DNA of 64,000 bases, from positions 16,740,001 through 16,804,000 of the forward strand of contig OZ234498.1 in NCBI GenBank assembly GCA_965153455.1, given 5' to 3'. Source of the stretch: Sphagnum compactum (Eukaryota; Bryophyta; Sphagnopsida; Sphagnales). A program made the position numbers and the translations under genes. Below are positions 12,401-24,410 of this stretch, one piece after another. The notes beneath the pieces were generated by a model, which made no database searches, was not told the DNA's origin, and saw nothing but the letters and a program-made list of their open reading frames with translations. The stretch's first letter is position 1. Each line of letters opens with the position of its first letter.

Positions 12401-15400
12401 ATCAAACTTTGAAAGGTACAGAAAGTCTTCTACTAATCCCCCAAGCCTGCACCCAATCCACAGAATTACCTACACAGTATAAGCATCCACACAGTCTTGC
12501 AACAAAAAAAAGGAAAGATTAGAAAATCAGAGAAACTATGGTTATACCTATTATTAGACCAGTTTTTGTCTTGTTCACAACTGACAGAGACTCAAACAAC
12601 CAAAAACATGGTGTGACAAAGATAGTCAGCACTTGCTCACAGGATTAGGGTTTTCTTTCCCTGTCGAAAACAGGATACATGCTGTAATAATCTTATGAGC
12701 CCATTGGGAATCGATCAATCACCAAAAGAGAAAGAAACCTAAAATGTGAGAGAAAACCTAAAACCCATTTGTCCAACCATTCAAGTACATGAACAAAAAC
12801 TGACAGAAAGTACCAAAAAACCTAACCACCCATTTGTCCAGCCATTCAAGTACAATGGACAAAACTGACAGAAAGTACCTCACAAAATGTACCTCACCTG
12901 GCCTTGACAGTTTTAACAGATTGGCCCCCATGAGATGTCTGGCAATCACCAGGGTGTGAACACAAGCACCAGTAATCCACCTTATCATCTGCTGCCACAT
13001 TCACACGCACTATTGTTGTAGGAACACCATCATACTTTGAGGATATCTGCACAGCAAAAGCCAAAAAAAAGAAGCAACATTTTGTGACAGCACATTTGCA
13101 ACAGGATGAGCTTTGGGTTTTGCCATATCTTTCAGCAAAAATCACACAAACTGATTGGATTTTGCAAACAAGGTTGAGAGCTTTACCAGAGAGAAGCTAA
13201 ATAGATAGGTGCCGACTCTGTTGAAGAGACTGTCTAGTATGCTTTTCTCAGTAGGGAAACAGTACAGCCCCTTGATATTGCACCTTGTGCATGCCTTCAC
13301 CTTACAAGTGTATATAACCTTGGTGGTCTCCATCTGTTGCCGCGATACCTTCATATCAGGAGGAAGAAACTCAACAAATCTCACCTCCAACATCATCTCC
13401 ATGAGTTCTGCAACAATCGTTTTCTGGTTCACCTTGCATATTATTCCTGACTTTGAGGTGCCAGTGGAATCCCCAACATTCCACCCACAGCTGCTTTTCG
13501 GTCGGACCACAGCAATTAACTCTTTTGGAAGCGGGAAGCCTGCACTTACAACCACATTGTCTGCAAGTCCCTGTGCAAAAACACACACAAAATCTATCCA
13601 CATGTCAGTCTTGTATAGGAGAATAAAAATCACAGCTGACTAATTTCAAGCACCCAACTTCAGATCATTGATCTTACAAAAGGAAGACAAGGTCATGAAT
13701 TTCAAACCTTTCGAGAACAGCAGAAAACTCAGAGTGACCCCCAAATGACAATATTCCTTACCCCATCCGTTTCAAATTTCAGGGCTTCCTCTGCATTCAG
13801 TAGTTCCACTGATGCAGGGGATTTGTTGTATATCTTGTCCTCTTGCTTTCTCCAAGTACCCTCATCAAGAATCAAATACTGAAGAAACAAGCACAGAAAC
13901 AGGGGTTTCAATCCTTGGTTGGATTCCACTCCATCTGCTAAGCCCAAACTTGGGTAACATATCCAAAAACAGAATCGTATCAAATGCATGGCACCTTCTC
14001 AGTATGTAAAATGTCCAGTGGAAATGCTCTTGATTTCTGAAGGTGGAAAATGGGTTCATCTGAATCTGTCAATTGGCACCCCTGGCTTTCAGGTACATCC
14101 ATGGGCCTGCATCAACAACCCAAAATCCTTCTCTTACTTCAGATACTTACATACTCTCAAGTTCACAGAACTACTCAAAACATAATTTCAGTGCATGGGT
14201 CAGCCCCAAATATGTGACCAAAAAACTCAGCAACAATTTATTTACAGAAAAAGATCTTCAAATTGACATTGTGTCCAACTTGGGTTATAAAAACACTACA
14301 TTATTGGAGAGAGTACCTGCATATGATCTTGGTCTCACCTGCAACACCCCAAGGGATTGGCATCAGTACTGACCAGAGTGGGTTTGACAGCTGAATCTCT
14401 ATACATCTTAAAACAGGGTGTGCAAAAGGGCTGCTGCCACAAATAGCTCTTGGAATGCTTGTGATGTTAAGTTTTTTTTTCTTTTGGGTTCAGAAATTGA
14501 GCGTCATCAGGGACCCAAATCCAGAGGGTCCTGTGATTTAATGATTCTCTCACCTGGAGACTCTGCAAGTCCTTCACACACAAAGCACTCCACAGTGACA
14601 TACAATTGATTTTCACTCTGTAGCCCTGGAGCACCCTTCAAAAGCTTGAGTCTAATGGGATCCGCATTCTGATCATCAACCTTCATGTAGATGCCTCGAG
14701 TTTTCATAGTCTTCAGGATCCGGAACACTGCAGTCAGCAGTAGTTTGAAACCACAACCCTCAGTCTCATCACAAGGTGCATGGTGGTCAAACCTCACTCT
14801 CTTATAACTCTCTCTGTCTACAATAAAGATGATGATAGACAGATTCAAAACACTTTGAATTCAAGAGCGTATCACTCTCACAGGCAGGCCACACAATACT
14901 ACTCCATGGAATCAAGTTAAAAAGTTCAACAAACCAAAGAGGCTGATCTCTCTATCATTTTTTCTAACATGTCTTCCATGGACTCACTTACCATCCTCTT
15001 GGATGCCAAGTTCTTTCTTATTATGGGGCAGGTTGAAACAAATGACAGGATGTTCCTCATCAAAAGTAGCTCCCTCATCAAAGTGCACATGAGAATACTG
15101 GACCCATTTGCGGAACTCTTGACACAATCCCTCAGGAGTCAATGCGTTGCCCTCCTTCTGGATGTGTACCTGGACAGCAGCAGCTCCACCTGTTGCACTT
15201 TCCAGTGAGCTGAACTGAACCAGGCACAGGACAGTCAAGCACTCTCTTACTAATCAAGAAGGTTTAGGGTTTAAGGTTTTTTTTATCATATATCAAACCT
15301 CCAGTTACTTGTCCAAAGACCTTAAGTAAAAACCTGTAATCACATGTATACAAATGACATAGGTAGGTGTGTAATAACTTTACCTTTCTTCTCTGACTTT

Positions 15401-18400
15401 GGTGTGCCTTGTGGGAGACCAAGAGACATCAGTGCTTCTGTGAAAGCATGCTTGGAGAGCAAATCCATCTGAAGAGCAAAACAAATAATAGATCACAAAC
15501 CTTTTGTGCAACCCCTGATCACTATCAGAAACCTCCTCATCTTGGCTGCAATAAACATTCAAACAATAAATGGATGGTGGAGAAAATCATCACTGCTCTC
15601 ACCTTGGAATGAGTTGGAACAAATCCTGCATCAGTGTCTGCCAAGACAAAATCCTTGCATGAGCTTTTTACATCCTTGCATGAAATAACACCCCAGTCCC
15701 CCCACATTGACCCAAAATAGCTGTGATTTGAAAGGACAGATTTACATTCAATGCTCACCAATAAAGGCCTTCACACGCTGGAAGCATTGCTGGTGAGCTT
15801 CACTGGATCTGGAACCTCTTCTGGGCTCCATAAATGGTAGGCGCATTCTCTACATAGCAACAACACAAGTCATCAGAAAGAATCAAAGTCTCATGGTCAC
15901 AAGAACAAGTCTTCTCTTTTTTTTTTCTAATCACATCCATACTACTTACTTCTAAGCAATGTCTGGGCGTAGGCAGGCTGCTGATAAAACTGTGTCACAA
16001 AACCTTGCAAAGCAGTGGCAATAACATCCTCTGGGTACTTTTAGAGTCAGCATTACCCCAGCTCTGGCATCTGGGCCCCTGGCATCTGGAAGCAGTCGTC
16101 CAAGTCTTCGAACCACAACACGTGGGAATGTTTTGAAATCATTCTCACGAAGCTCACCTGACTCCTCCTCTCTCAGCTTCTCCAGAATTGAATCAATTGC
16201 CTCCACTCCCTGCTTGCAAAAATGACATGGTACATGTATCAGCAGAGCACAAAGCAGGGCATGTTTCACCTCAAATATGTCCTGTCACCCACATCTGTAA
16301 AATCTCACAGTGTGCAAAGTTATGGCTACCACTTCTTCTTCCACGTGGGAATACAAGCCTCTGGGAAAAAACACTAAACCCACTACAAGCAAATACAAAA
16401 TCAACACTTTATTCCCTAAACCCTAAACCTACATCTGTAAAATCTCACAGTGCAAAGTTATGGATACGACTTTCTTCCACATGGGAGAACAAGCCTCTGG
16501 AAAAACAATAAAACCACTACAAGCAAATACATAACCAAACTTCATTCCATTGAGACCCATCAAGCTCTCGTACCTAAGTGCAATGACCCAACACCCACAC
16601 ATCCCAGAAGAGTCTCTATGCCGCATTTGCAATACACTCTGCACTACCTTAGTGATCGGGAAATAGTGGCATGTGATTCGAGCATGTGCCTTGTCTTCTC
16701 CTGCAACTTGCCTGGCATCTACAACAAACACACCAGACCAATCCCCAAAAACATGACTATTTGATTGAAAGGGTGACAGGGACAAAAAGACTCCATCAAC
16801 AACCCAACAAACATCTTTGGCCTTAGTTCTTTCAAGGAGTGGCTGTTTACAGGTTCAAGAACCAGCAAAAACTTTTGCCCTAAACCCTAAACCTCGAAAT
16901 TCTGCAATTCAATGATTAAGAGCAAAGGTGTAGTTTAAGCAATGACAGAGGATCACATTTTACCAGTTCTGTCTTTAGCTTTTGTGAACTCCACTTCAAT
17001 AATAAATGGTTCACCATTTCCCGACAGAGAGTTTGTCACTGCTACCTCACCCCCCAACACTTCTGCCAAATCCATTCCATTCACCTGCAGACCACATCAT
17101 AACCTTATCATGTACTGTCAAAAACTCCAATCATGCAACTTCAAACAAATGCACTCTAAACTGCAAAACTTGTTGCTCCTCAAAGAAAATTGACTGCGCA
17201 TATGTGGAACCAGGAGTTTACACAAAAATTGAGAGAGAGCGCATGTAAAAAGGTCAGTTTATCAGTAAAAATTTATTGCATATATCCATGACACACACCA
17301 TAATTGTCACTGGTCTCGCAGTTCTGCCAGAACCTCCTTCATCATTCTGCTTGCAAAAACGTCACAAAGAGATGTCATCACATCAGACACTGACAATTGG
17401 CTCACAAACCCTGAAAAAATGTTCAATGTTCCAATGTTCCACAGACAGATTGCAGTACTACTACTAATACTTGCATAAACTGGCAGCCCACATACTTGCA
17501 AAAGACCTGAAACTTTTCAGAAGAAAAATCATCCTAGAATCAAGCTACCAAATCCCCAGGTTGGTTTTGCACAACACCTGAATGTAAGGAAAGTAGAAAT
17601 CCTTTAGCCTGCGCTGCACTTCATCAACTTTCCAGTTCAAGATCTCAGGATTGAGATCTGTTATTTCCACCTGTCATTACCATTAGGAAAGCATGAATGC
17701 AAGAAAATTGATGCAGCCCTCCACTGCTTTCAAATACAAGTCAAGCACAACAGATGGCAATCCCTCATCACTGGGCCCCCCACCCTAAACCCTACCACCC
17801 AATGCTGCTCAGAATTCTCTTGCCTTTGTGAAACTTCCATGTGGCGACAAATCAAGCTCCTTGTCATCAGGATCTCGGAATCCACCCCCAGTCTGACACA
17901 ACCCAAGATATCAACTGTATTGTGACACCCAAAAACTGAGCCAAAAACTTCAAGTACACTAAACCCATTAGGGGGGTTACTTCACATAAGAAAGTCTTCA
18001 TAGCATTTGCTCAAACCCAGAATTGAATGCTGGAGGAGCACAGCCATATCACAGTTCCTGCAGACTGGTAGGAGGGGAGAAATTTGGACAATTGGGAGGG
18101 GGGATGCATCAAACTCCAAACCTGCCAAAGTTTTCCTGCTGTCACCTCCTTCTCCAGTGAAAGCTTGTCAATCTGCAACATAGCCACTGTCTTTGATGCC
18201 CTTGTTTTTGAGGATACCAAGATCTTCCTGCACGACAACAAAACCCATAGATTTTATACCCAGCAGAGCACATTGAGAGAAATTCACAAAACTTCAGTAC
18301 CACGGATGCACACCCAACAACTGAAATTCAGCCTGGCCCAGACCCTTCACTTACCCACCAAGATGGAGCCCAGCACCAATTCCTCCAAAGCCATACATAC

Positions 18401-20861
18401 CAAACCAAGGCTGCATGTAACAACACCCCCAGAATGTGAGACCCGGATGTGATTCCAAAGAACTGTATTGATGGTGTGCCTCTCCTTTCCATTCATAAAA
18501 AGGAGAGGCTGGGCTACATCCATTAAGGTTTTCATACTTTGAGATATGGTGGTGGGCCTCCAATAGCATCAGAGAGCACATTCCGACTCGTTGAGCTCCC
18601 TATTGTACCCCTGCAAACACTCACATTGCAGGGATGGATCAGAATAAATTGCGACTATGACAAATTGCCAAGCACTCTTTCTTCATTGTTTGAACTATCA
18701 AGGCCCATTCGTTCGCATAGACATGACAAAACCCCACTCAAGCAATTGGACCTGTGGGGGGGCACTCTAGGGTGAGGAATACATTGGTAAAAAAGAACAG
18801 CAGAAGTGGGAGTATACATACCACTTGGAGATGGAGCGTTCGGGAGTACTGTCCATGCCTTTGCCAGTGTCAAAAATTGTAAGCTTGCCAGCAGTGTTAT
18901 CCATGTCCACGCTGCACACAAATCAAACAAATCACAGAAACATCTCATCTCATCAACACCCATTCATTCATGTACACCAGACAAAAATCTGCTGTTCTCC
19001 CTGAACAGATTTTTGTTATTGTTATGACTGAGAGAAATGAAACTCTCACCAGATCAGGCGAGATTTGTCTGGGCTTAATTCCCATACAGCCTGAAGTGAG
19101 TTATCCTGCCACCAAACCATCCCATAGAAAGCACATAAAGACAACACCACAAACTCATCACAAACTTTCTGCCAACAAAATTGATGACCCCACCAAAATT
19201 GCAAAGAGTGTTTTTTTGACTACGTGAGCAGAAAGTGTGAGACGTTATATACCAGCTCATCTGCAAGGGCAGAGAAGAAAGTGTAATCTTGAGGAAGAAC
19301 ATCTAGCACCCCAGTTTCTGGAGTCACATTCCAAAGACCCTGTACAAACAAGCAGGAAAAAAGCATATAAAGACCTGTCGTGATATCAATGCAGAGCTGA
19401 TTCACATTCCCACACGATGGTGTGATCAAAACAAATACACCCACAAGAAGAAAGAACAGAAAAAACAATTGTAGGAGACTCTAAATGTTAACTACTCTCC
19501 TCCATGGATTAGAAGAAGAGGAGGGCACACAACTGACTGCAGCAGTAGCAATGATCTACAAAAGCAAGAAGGAATCAAGGGCACCCAACTTCTTACCTTG
19601 TAAGCATAAAATGGGTCTGGACCACCATCCTGCCAATAAAACAGAAACCCACAGAACAGATTTACATATATATCAGAAAGACCAGATGAGGCAAACTTTT
19701 TGATTCAAAGACAGATTTTTTGTATCAGAAAAATCTGCTGTTCTTTGCTTTGCTTTTCTCTGCAATCTGTCATGAACCTCACAAACCCAGATCACACTTC
19801 CAGTGAAAGAATCACATTCCAATTCACATTCAGCAACAACAGAGAGAATTTGGTAGTAATTATTGTTTGCTGCAATCTCCTCCCACATGCAATCAGAACA
19901 ACATGAATGCTCATATTGCAAACAAAAGAAAATTCTGATCCTAGTACTCGGGTTTGCTGCTGCCATTTTCCACATGCAAATCAGAACTGTGGGTGGTGAA
20001 ATATGCAAGTAAAAAAAAGAATTTCTGATATAGATGGTTTCTTGTTTGCTGCAAGAATTTCAAAATGCACTCATCAGAACTCAAAAATGCAAACAAAATA
20101 ATTTCTGATGATGAAGTTACTTGGGGTTTGCTGAAATCAATATTTGCATGTGATCAGAACTTGAAAAGTACAGCAACAAATGAACACACAGAAGAATTCT
20201 GATGATGATGATGACACTTGTTTTGCTGTTCTGTGATCTTCACATGCAATCACAACAACTTGAATGCTTGGAGTGCGGGCAGATGAGATTATGGGTGTTG
20301 TTGTTTATTGTGTAGTGGGGCAAAGGAAAAAGAAGTAGCACAAGCAAGCAAGGCGGAGTCAGGACCCACCTGTAAGAGAAGAGTGCGAACTGGCTCACAA
20401 TGGCGAGGGGGGAAGAATGCACCATCTTCCAACAAATTGTGAGACAAATCCTGGATCATGACATGCGAACCCCAGTAAATTTGCCGCTTGGGGGTTTGTT
20501 GCAACTTTGAATTGCTACTGCTGCCGAGACTCAATTTCCTCCTCACAAGCTCAACAAATCCCTTCACACTCAATCCCGGGTCTGCTTTCTCGCCATCAAT
20601 CTGCAGCTTCACCACTGACCCATCTGGCAGTAACACCACAAACCCATATCCAGAAGCAGCAGAAGAAGAAGAGGCAACTCTGGAAAAATGTTGCTTCTGC
20701 TGCTGCTGATGCTGCACAACCGTCAGCCCACTATCTTCACCGCCCCCTACTAGATCCACCCTCCTTCGAATGCTCCTGTCCTCCTGTCCTCCTCCTCCTC
20801 CTATGTCCTCCAAGCGCAACAACTTACGCTTCATCTTAGTGGTGGGTACCAATTCCATCAT
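7252..20861 (-). CDS. GMI1: GMI1-like SMC-hinge / GHKL ATPase protein, about 37 exons
   Basis: Large split gene for a GMI1-family protein (plant relative of SMCHD1), a nuclear chromatin/DNA-repair factor in Arabidopsis that is induced by DNA damage. Joining exons with good splice signals and conserved phase gives about 1,850-1,900 residues; from memory Arabidopsis GMI1 is about 1,600. Domains in order: low-complexity N-terminus, GHKL ATPase (DNSLQAVW, then IFDTGKGMD, then PPPYLK and WFGMYGFGG), long middle part, short coiled coil, SMC hinge (VMGVVALMGGVEYDLLNR to SILLDEAA), C-terminal coiled coil. I start at the ATG at 20861: the frame upstream is closed by a TAA just before a (GAA)n run and has no earlier ATG. 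Most introns are 80-550 nt. Splice phases between about 10,570 and 11,120 are unresolved. Reading frames are otherwise intact, so this is probably functional. It stands alone, not in a cluster. Confidence 0.85.
9669..15849 (-). other. GMI1: GMI1-like gene: middle-region exons
   Basis: Exons on the minus strand: 15849-15759, 15637-15603, 15468-15378 (donor uncertain), 15214-14992, 14817-14554, 14338-14317 (22 nt), 14106-13995, 13878-13762, 13570-13187, 13046-12898, 12446-12251, 12080-11975, 11721-11624, 11429-11331, about 11110-11046, about 11000-10925, about 10851-10766, 10569-10277, 9878-9669. Family-like segments include DTDAGFVPTHSK, KELIAVVRPKS, GTYLFSFSL, QIAPTYKATLRM, ADAHGCLDLGGLLKIT and a long piece with VVVEVIDENGNVDRDMHG. 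These resemble the repeated beta-sandwich-like part of GMI1/SMCHD1. The joins among the four exons between 11,110 and 10,277 cannot all be made in phase with obvious signals, so that part of the model is tentative. Confidence 0.7.
10957..10991 (-). repeat. (GAT)n trinucleotide tract inside a GMI1-like exon
   Basis: On the plus strand this is a run of CAT/ATC units. In the likely exon frame on the minus strand it encodes ten consecutive Asp, followed by VSFRVFEICEG. Because it is a perfect triplet run, length changes would add or remove Asp without shifting the frame. Confidence 0.7.
16039..20861 (-). other. GMI1: GMI1-like gene: N-terminal and GHKL ATPase exons
   Basis: Exons read on the minus strand: 20861-20370, 19629-19597, 19339-19253, 19105-19050, 18911-18822, 18610-18538, 18410-18355, 18227-18122, 17892-17824, 17670-17578, 17346-17299, 17084-16964, 16718-16648, 16209-16039. 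Phases join correctly at every junction I checked. The first exon carries a basic and Gly/Gln/Ser-rich start, then VVLLPDGSVVKLQI. The ATPase N-box is LADELDNSLQAVW, the G1 box is DTGKGMD, and the glycine-rich lid is MYGFGGIGAG. Next come SSKTRASKTVAMLQ, LSPHGSFTKVEITD, RRLKDFYFPYIQ, ITCHYFPITK and FPRVVVRRLGRLLPDAR, all familiar in GMI1 proteins. The intron after 17824 starts with GC instead of GT. Confidence 0.8.
16290..16550. repeat. Tandem duplication (~140 bp unit) in an intron of the GMI1-like gene
   Basis: Two adjacent copies, about 16290-16427 and 16431-16550, share ACATCTGTAAAATCTCACAG, then CAAAGTTATGG, TTCTTCCAC, AACAAGCCTCTGG-like and CACTACAAGCAAATAC. They differ by small changes, so the duplication is old but not ancient. 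It lies wholly within one intron and does not touch the exons at 16648 or 16209. Confidence 0.75.
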
Positions 20862-21480
20862 CTTCTCTTCCTTTCTTTTTTTCTTCCCAACTGCTGCAGG
20901 AGCCAGCCCTGCCAACCTTTCTTCTTCTTCTTCTTCTTCTTACCCTTCTTGTTGCATGGGTTCTTCAATCCCGCAAGAAAAAAAACCTTGTGAGTAGTAG
21001 AAAATTCTCTCTCTACTAAAGCAAGAACTCGGTTTTGTAAGTCTCCAGAAAAACTCAGCAGCACTGCACACTGGGCTTGCTCCAGTCCACAATCCACAAG
21101 CAATTCACAAACTCAAAACCAGTAACAACAAATAAATAAATAAATAAACTCACACCCAACAACAAAAACACCTCACCCACCAAATCCAACAACAACAACA
21201 GAAAAAAAAATCCTCACATTACAACCCAAGAGACAACAACAAACAATAGAGTAGACGATGATGTCTTGTGTTGCATTGGCGATGGAGGAAATTCTCCAGC
21301 AGATAAAATATTATTATGATGTAAGAGATGAGGTGAGAGACAAAGGAAATTTTTTTCTTCGTCAATACTGGATGGAATCCGGAGTGATTTGGCTCAATCG
21401 AGCGAGGAATTGAAGGGGCACTAGAAGAGCAAACCCACCATTATTTATTTAATTGTTTAATCACAAAACCCAAAGGAGGA
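20862..21480 (-). promoter_or_regulatory. 5' flank / probable promoter and leader of the GMI1-like gene
   Basis: DNA just upstream of the chosen ATG. It holds a (GAA)n run at about 20919-20943, a poly-purine/AAC-rich stretch at 21120-21240 including (ATAA)n at about 21129-21148, and no other recognisable gene. I do not see a clear TATA box. The GAA run lies immediately upstream of the coding frame and after an in-frame TAA, so it belongs to the leader. Confidence 0.35.
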
Positions 21481-21589
21481 TTGTATGCGCAATTATGACG
21501 CGGATTATGATGAGTTTAACTGTTTATTTCTTGTCAGTTTTCAAATGACGGACTCCCCCCACCCTCCCCCAACCTACAAAATCCACAAG

Positions 21590-21985
21590 TGTAGGGTAAA
21601 GCCCTAGGATGGGGGCATTCTCAAAATAAGGGGCCTAGGACGAGGCAATAGCTGAGTCCAGCCCCGCATTATGGGAATGTCTACCACCCATGGGCTTTAC
21701 CTATCAGAAAGGACAAGGCAAAAATGATCATGAACCATACCTATGTAGGTCATGAGGCCTATGAATAGGAGGTATATTATGCCTACTCCTTGTAACGGGA
21801 GGGTTGGTTCTTACACCTACAAGTAGGCATAATTTCCCTCCCATCCTTGAGGAGTAGGCATAATATCCCTCCCAATTTTCTAGGAGGTAGATCGATGGAT
21901 ATAACGTGCCCTCCACATACACTACAAAAATTCTCCAAGTGCTTTACACGTGAGATAATGCCCCAGGCCATGGGCATTACAGGAG
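21590..21985 (-). repeat. Dispersed repeat, copy A
   Basis: The reverse complement of this stretch matches 53360-53655 over most of its length. Shared blocks in order are TAAAGCACTTGGAGAA, GAGGGCAC, repeated TATGCCTA/CCT-rich motifs with GGGAGGG, GGTAAAGCCCATGGGTGG and CATCCTAGGCCCC. Near its end GGTAAAGCCC occurs in both orientations (about 21596 and 21692), giving a hairpin, and an 8-bp inverted pair TAATGCCC/GGGCATTA lies at about 21955-21978. There is no coding frame of note. It is probably a nonautonomous mobile element of unknown class. Confidence 0.55.
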
Positions 21986-24227
21986 ATTGGCCCTTATGCC
22001 GCTAATGCCGGCAGCCAAGGTCGTTGGTTACACAACCTTTGTTTTTAAATCGACTAATTTTTTTTACTTCTCCAGCCTAGCCTAGCCTAGTAGGGAAGGT
22101 TTAGGTATAGTTCTTACTTCTTACTATTTGTGTAAAATTCCTGCTATGCTTACTTCTAAGCTTCTTCTCTCTCTCTCTCTCCTAACTTACTCGCCTGCCT
22201 GCCTGTAATGTTTCCAAAGCTACTTCCCAAAACGACATAATTGATGGAGGTGGTGCCCTTTACATCATCATCATACATGATGCAAATTTAGGAATGCTAC
22301 TTCCCACAGCTAACTTAGCTTGGCGGCTCCTTTTCGATACTTTTTCTGCTACTTTTTCTGCTGTTGGTACATTTGCACTACTAATTAATTTACCCTACTT
22401 TCACTGTTATTTCTTTTCTCCTCACATTTATGTACAACTTTTCAGCTCAGAAGACAATCAAAACATCTACAAATTGTTTTAGAAGCATCATTATCAAAAG
22501 CAAGTAGACTGCAAGCTTAGTGTTTTTTATCCAGGTTAAAAGGTAGTTTTTTTTAATTAACTCTTTAATAGGTAGGGTATTGTGGAGAGCATTCCAAAGT
22601 GGACCAGATTTTACTTAACTTTGGGAACTTAAATTCAACTACATGTTTTCTTGCTTGAACTTTGGGTGTTGATTGAGTGTTTTCTTTCTTTTTTGGGTTA
22701 AATCCAAGCAACTTGTAGAACTTCATAAATTTCAAAAAATCTGCAACCCAAGATGAAATAACACCTTTAGCCTGTAGTTTAAGTACCAGTGTTGGTCAAG
22801 TGAAAAATGGCTTGACACCCACCCCACTTGTACATGAATTATATTAAATGTTTTGCTCATTTCTCATATTCACATACGTGAATGATTTTGTGGCTAAGAT
22901 TCTCATAATGTACAACACCACATGCTCCATTTTCTACAAGTGAATAGTCAACTGAACTGAGAAGACATTTGTGTTCCAACTTTTCATGATTAGGGCTCGT
23001 GAGTACAAGAGGAAATGGGTTTCCTTCAGAGTCCTCAAAATCATGGACAAATGATGAATAGATCAAGAAGCTGATGCATGAGAAGCTAAGAATCAACAAG
23101 TAGTAACTTTACTCTTTCAAATCACCAACTATTTTAGCAACTGAAAGGTATAGGTCTCATAATCATTATATGGGATGTGGTTCGGACAGCTTTTTTCACA
23201 ATGCAATTGTACTACCTTACAATGATGAGTTCACCCAAAAAAACTCAAAACTTCTTCAGTGTACCATATCCAAGTTACATACTAACATGCAAGAGATTGT
23301 GATCAGCCCTTTCTTTGGTGCAAAATTTGTGCTGTTTTTGGGAATCTTCCATGGCAAATTCAATGATTTTTTTGAAACAATCACCAAATTATTCCCAATT
23401 TTTATTTTACTTGCACCAGATTTCTATCCAGTAGGTAGCCCAAAAGTATAAGGATTCTTTTCATATTTTGTTACTAGTCAAATTTGGCTAAATTGGCTTA
23501 TGGAAGATTGTCGTCTTGACTACATAAAATTGGGGAAAAATAACATTGATTGTGATACCTTTACCTACCACTGATGTTTGTCACAAAACAATTTGCAAAA
23601 GGTCTAGCTGAGAAAAAAGGATAAATTTTTTTATATTTGTCAAAATTGTTGAAAATTGAAAACTATTGCATTACTATTACAAATGCACAATTACAAGATA
23701 GATTTTGCATACTTATTCATCAACTGTTGAAATTTTGGTAAATTAAATTTGAAACTGCCAAACCTCCTTTTTTTAAATAAATAAATATATAACATACAAG
23801 TACTGAACATCGGTCGTAAGGAGGGTACCTATGTAGCCTCTTGCCATTGAAAATTACTTGTGGTCTGCCTAACTATTGGGAGATGTGGATCATAATGACT
23901 CTGTAATGGAGGAAGAAGTTAGAACCCATAAGCAATCGGGAGATGAAGACGCTAGTGCCTCCATCAGTGCAGGCAGAAGAACCCATAAGCCATTGGGAGA
24001 TGAGGATCCGATGTGCCATTTGGGATTTTGTCTCAGAGCAAATCCCATTGCTCTATGGTTTTGTTTTTGGAATTGATGCTTTGCAATGCATATTTTCACA
24101 GGACCCGCCTAAACCCCTTGCCAAGTTGCATTCCTGTAGATTGTGTGTTATTTTGGCGATTCATAACGTACTTGCAATTTTTCCCTCCTGAGGACAATCC
24201 TAATATAAGAGGACACCTTATATTCAG
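21986..24227. other. AT-rich intergenic DNA
   Basis: No supportable gene. Simple motifs only: AGCCT repeats at about 22076-22091, a (CT)n run at about 22168-22181, and a 25-nt phrase (AGAACCCATAAGC followed by GGGAGATGA) repeated at about 23920 and 23979. Frames such as 23170-23451 (plus, 93 codons) have no recognised motif. Confidence 0.4.
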
Positions 24228-24229
24228 TC

Positions 24230-24400
24230 ATAGTGCGGCCTCCAAAATAAGAGGCACCTTATGTCTACTTGGAAGGTAAAAGAGGCTGTTTGTAAAAGTA
24301 AGGCACCTCTCACTCCCATTGCCACATGATCTATGCATGTTAAGCCTTTGGATAAAGTTGGCCTCATGCTTTACTATGGGTAACACCACCAAACCCCCCC
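24230..24400 (+). repeat. Partial diverged copy C of the dispersed repeat
   Basis: The segment GATCTATGCATGTTAAGCC through GGCCTCATGCTTTACTATGG aligns by eye with GATCTATGTATGTTTAGGTC through GACTCATGGTTTCC in the 53.4-kb copy, with the preceding GAGGCACCTTATG-like text also alike. It is shorter and more diverged than copies A and B. It ends at a run of about 17 C residues (about 24396-24410). Confidence 0.35.
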
Positions 24401-24410
24401 CCCCCCCCCA

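Noticed and set aside
20858-21103. Minus-strand 81-codon frame with a poly-Lys run upstream of the GMI1-like start
   Set aside because: It is another frame through the (GAA)n leader tract and begins with a non-ATG codon; the family-like N-terminus lies in the frame starting at 20861.
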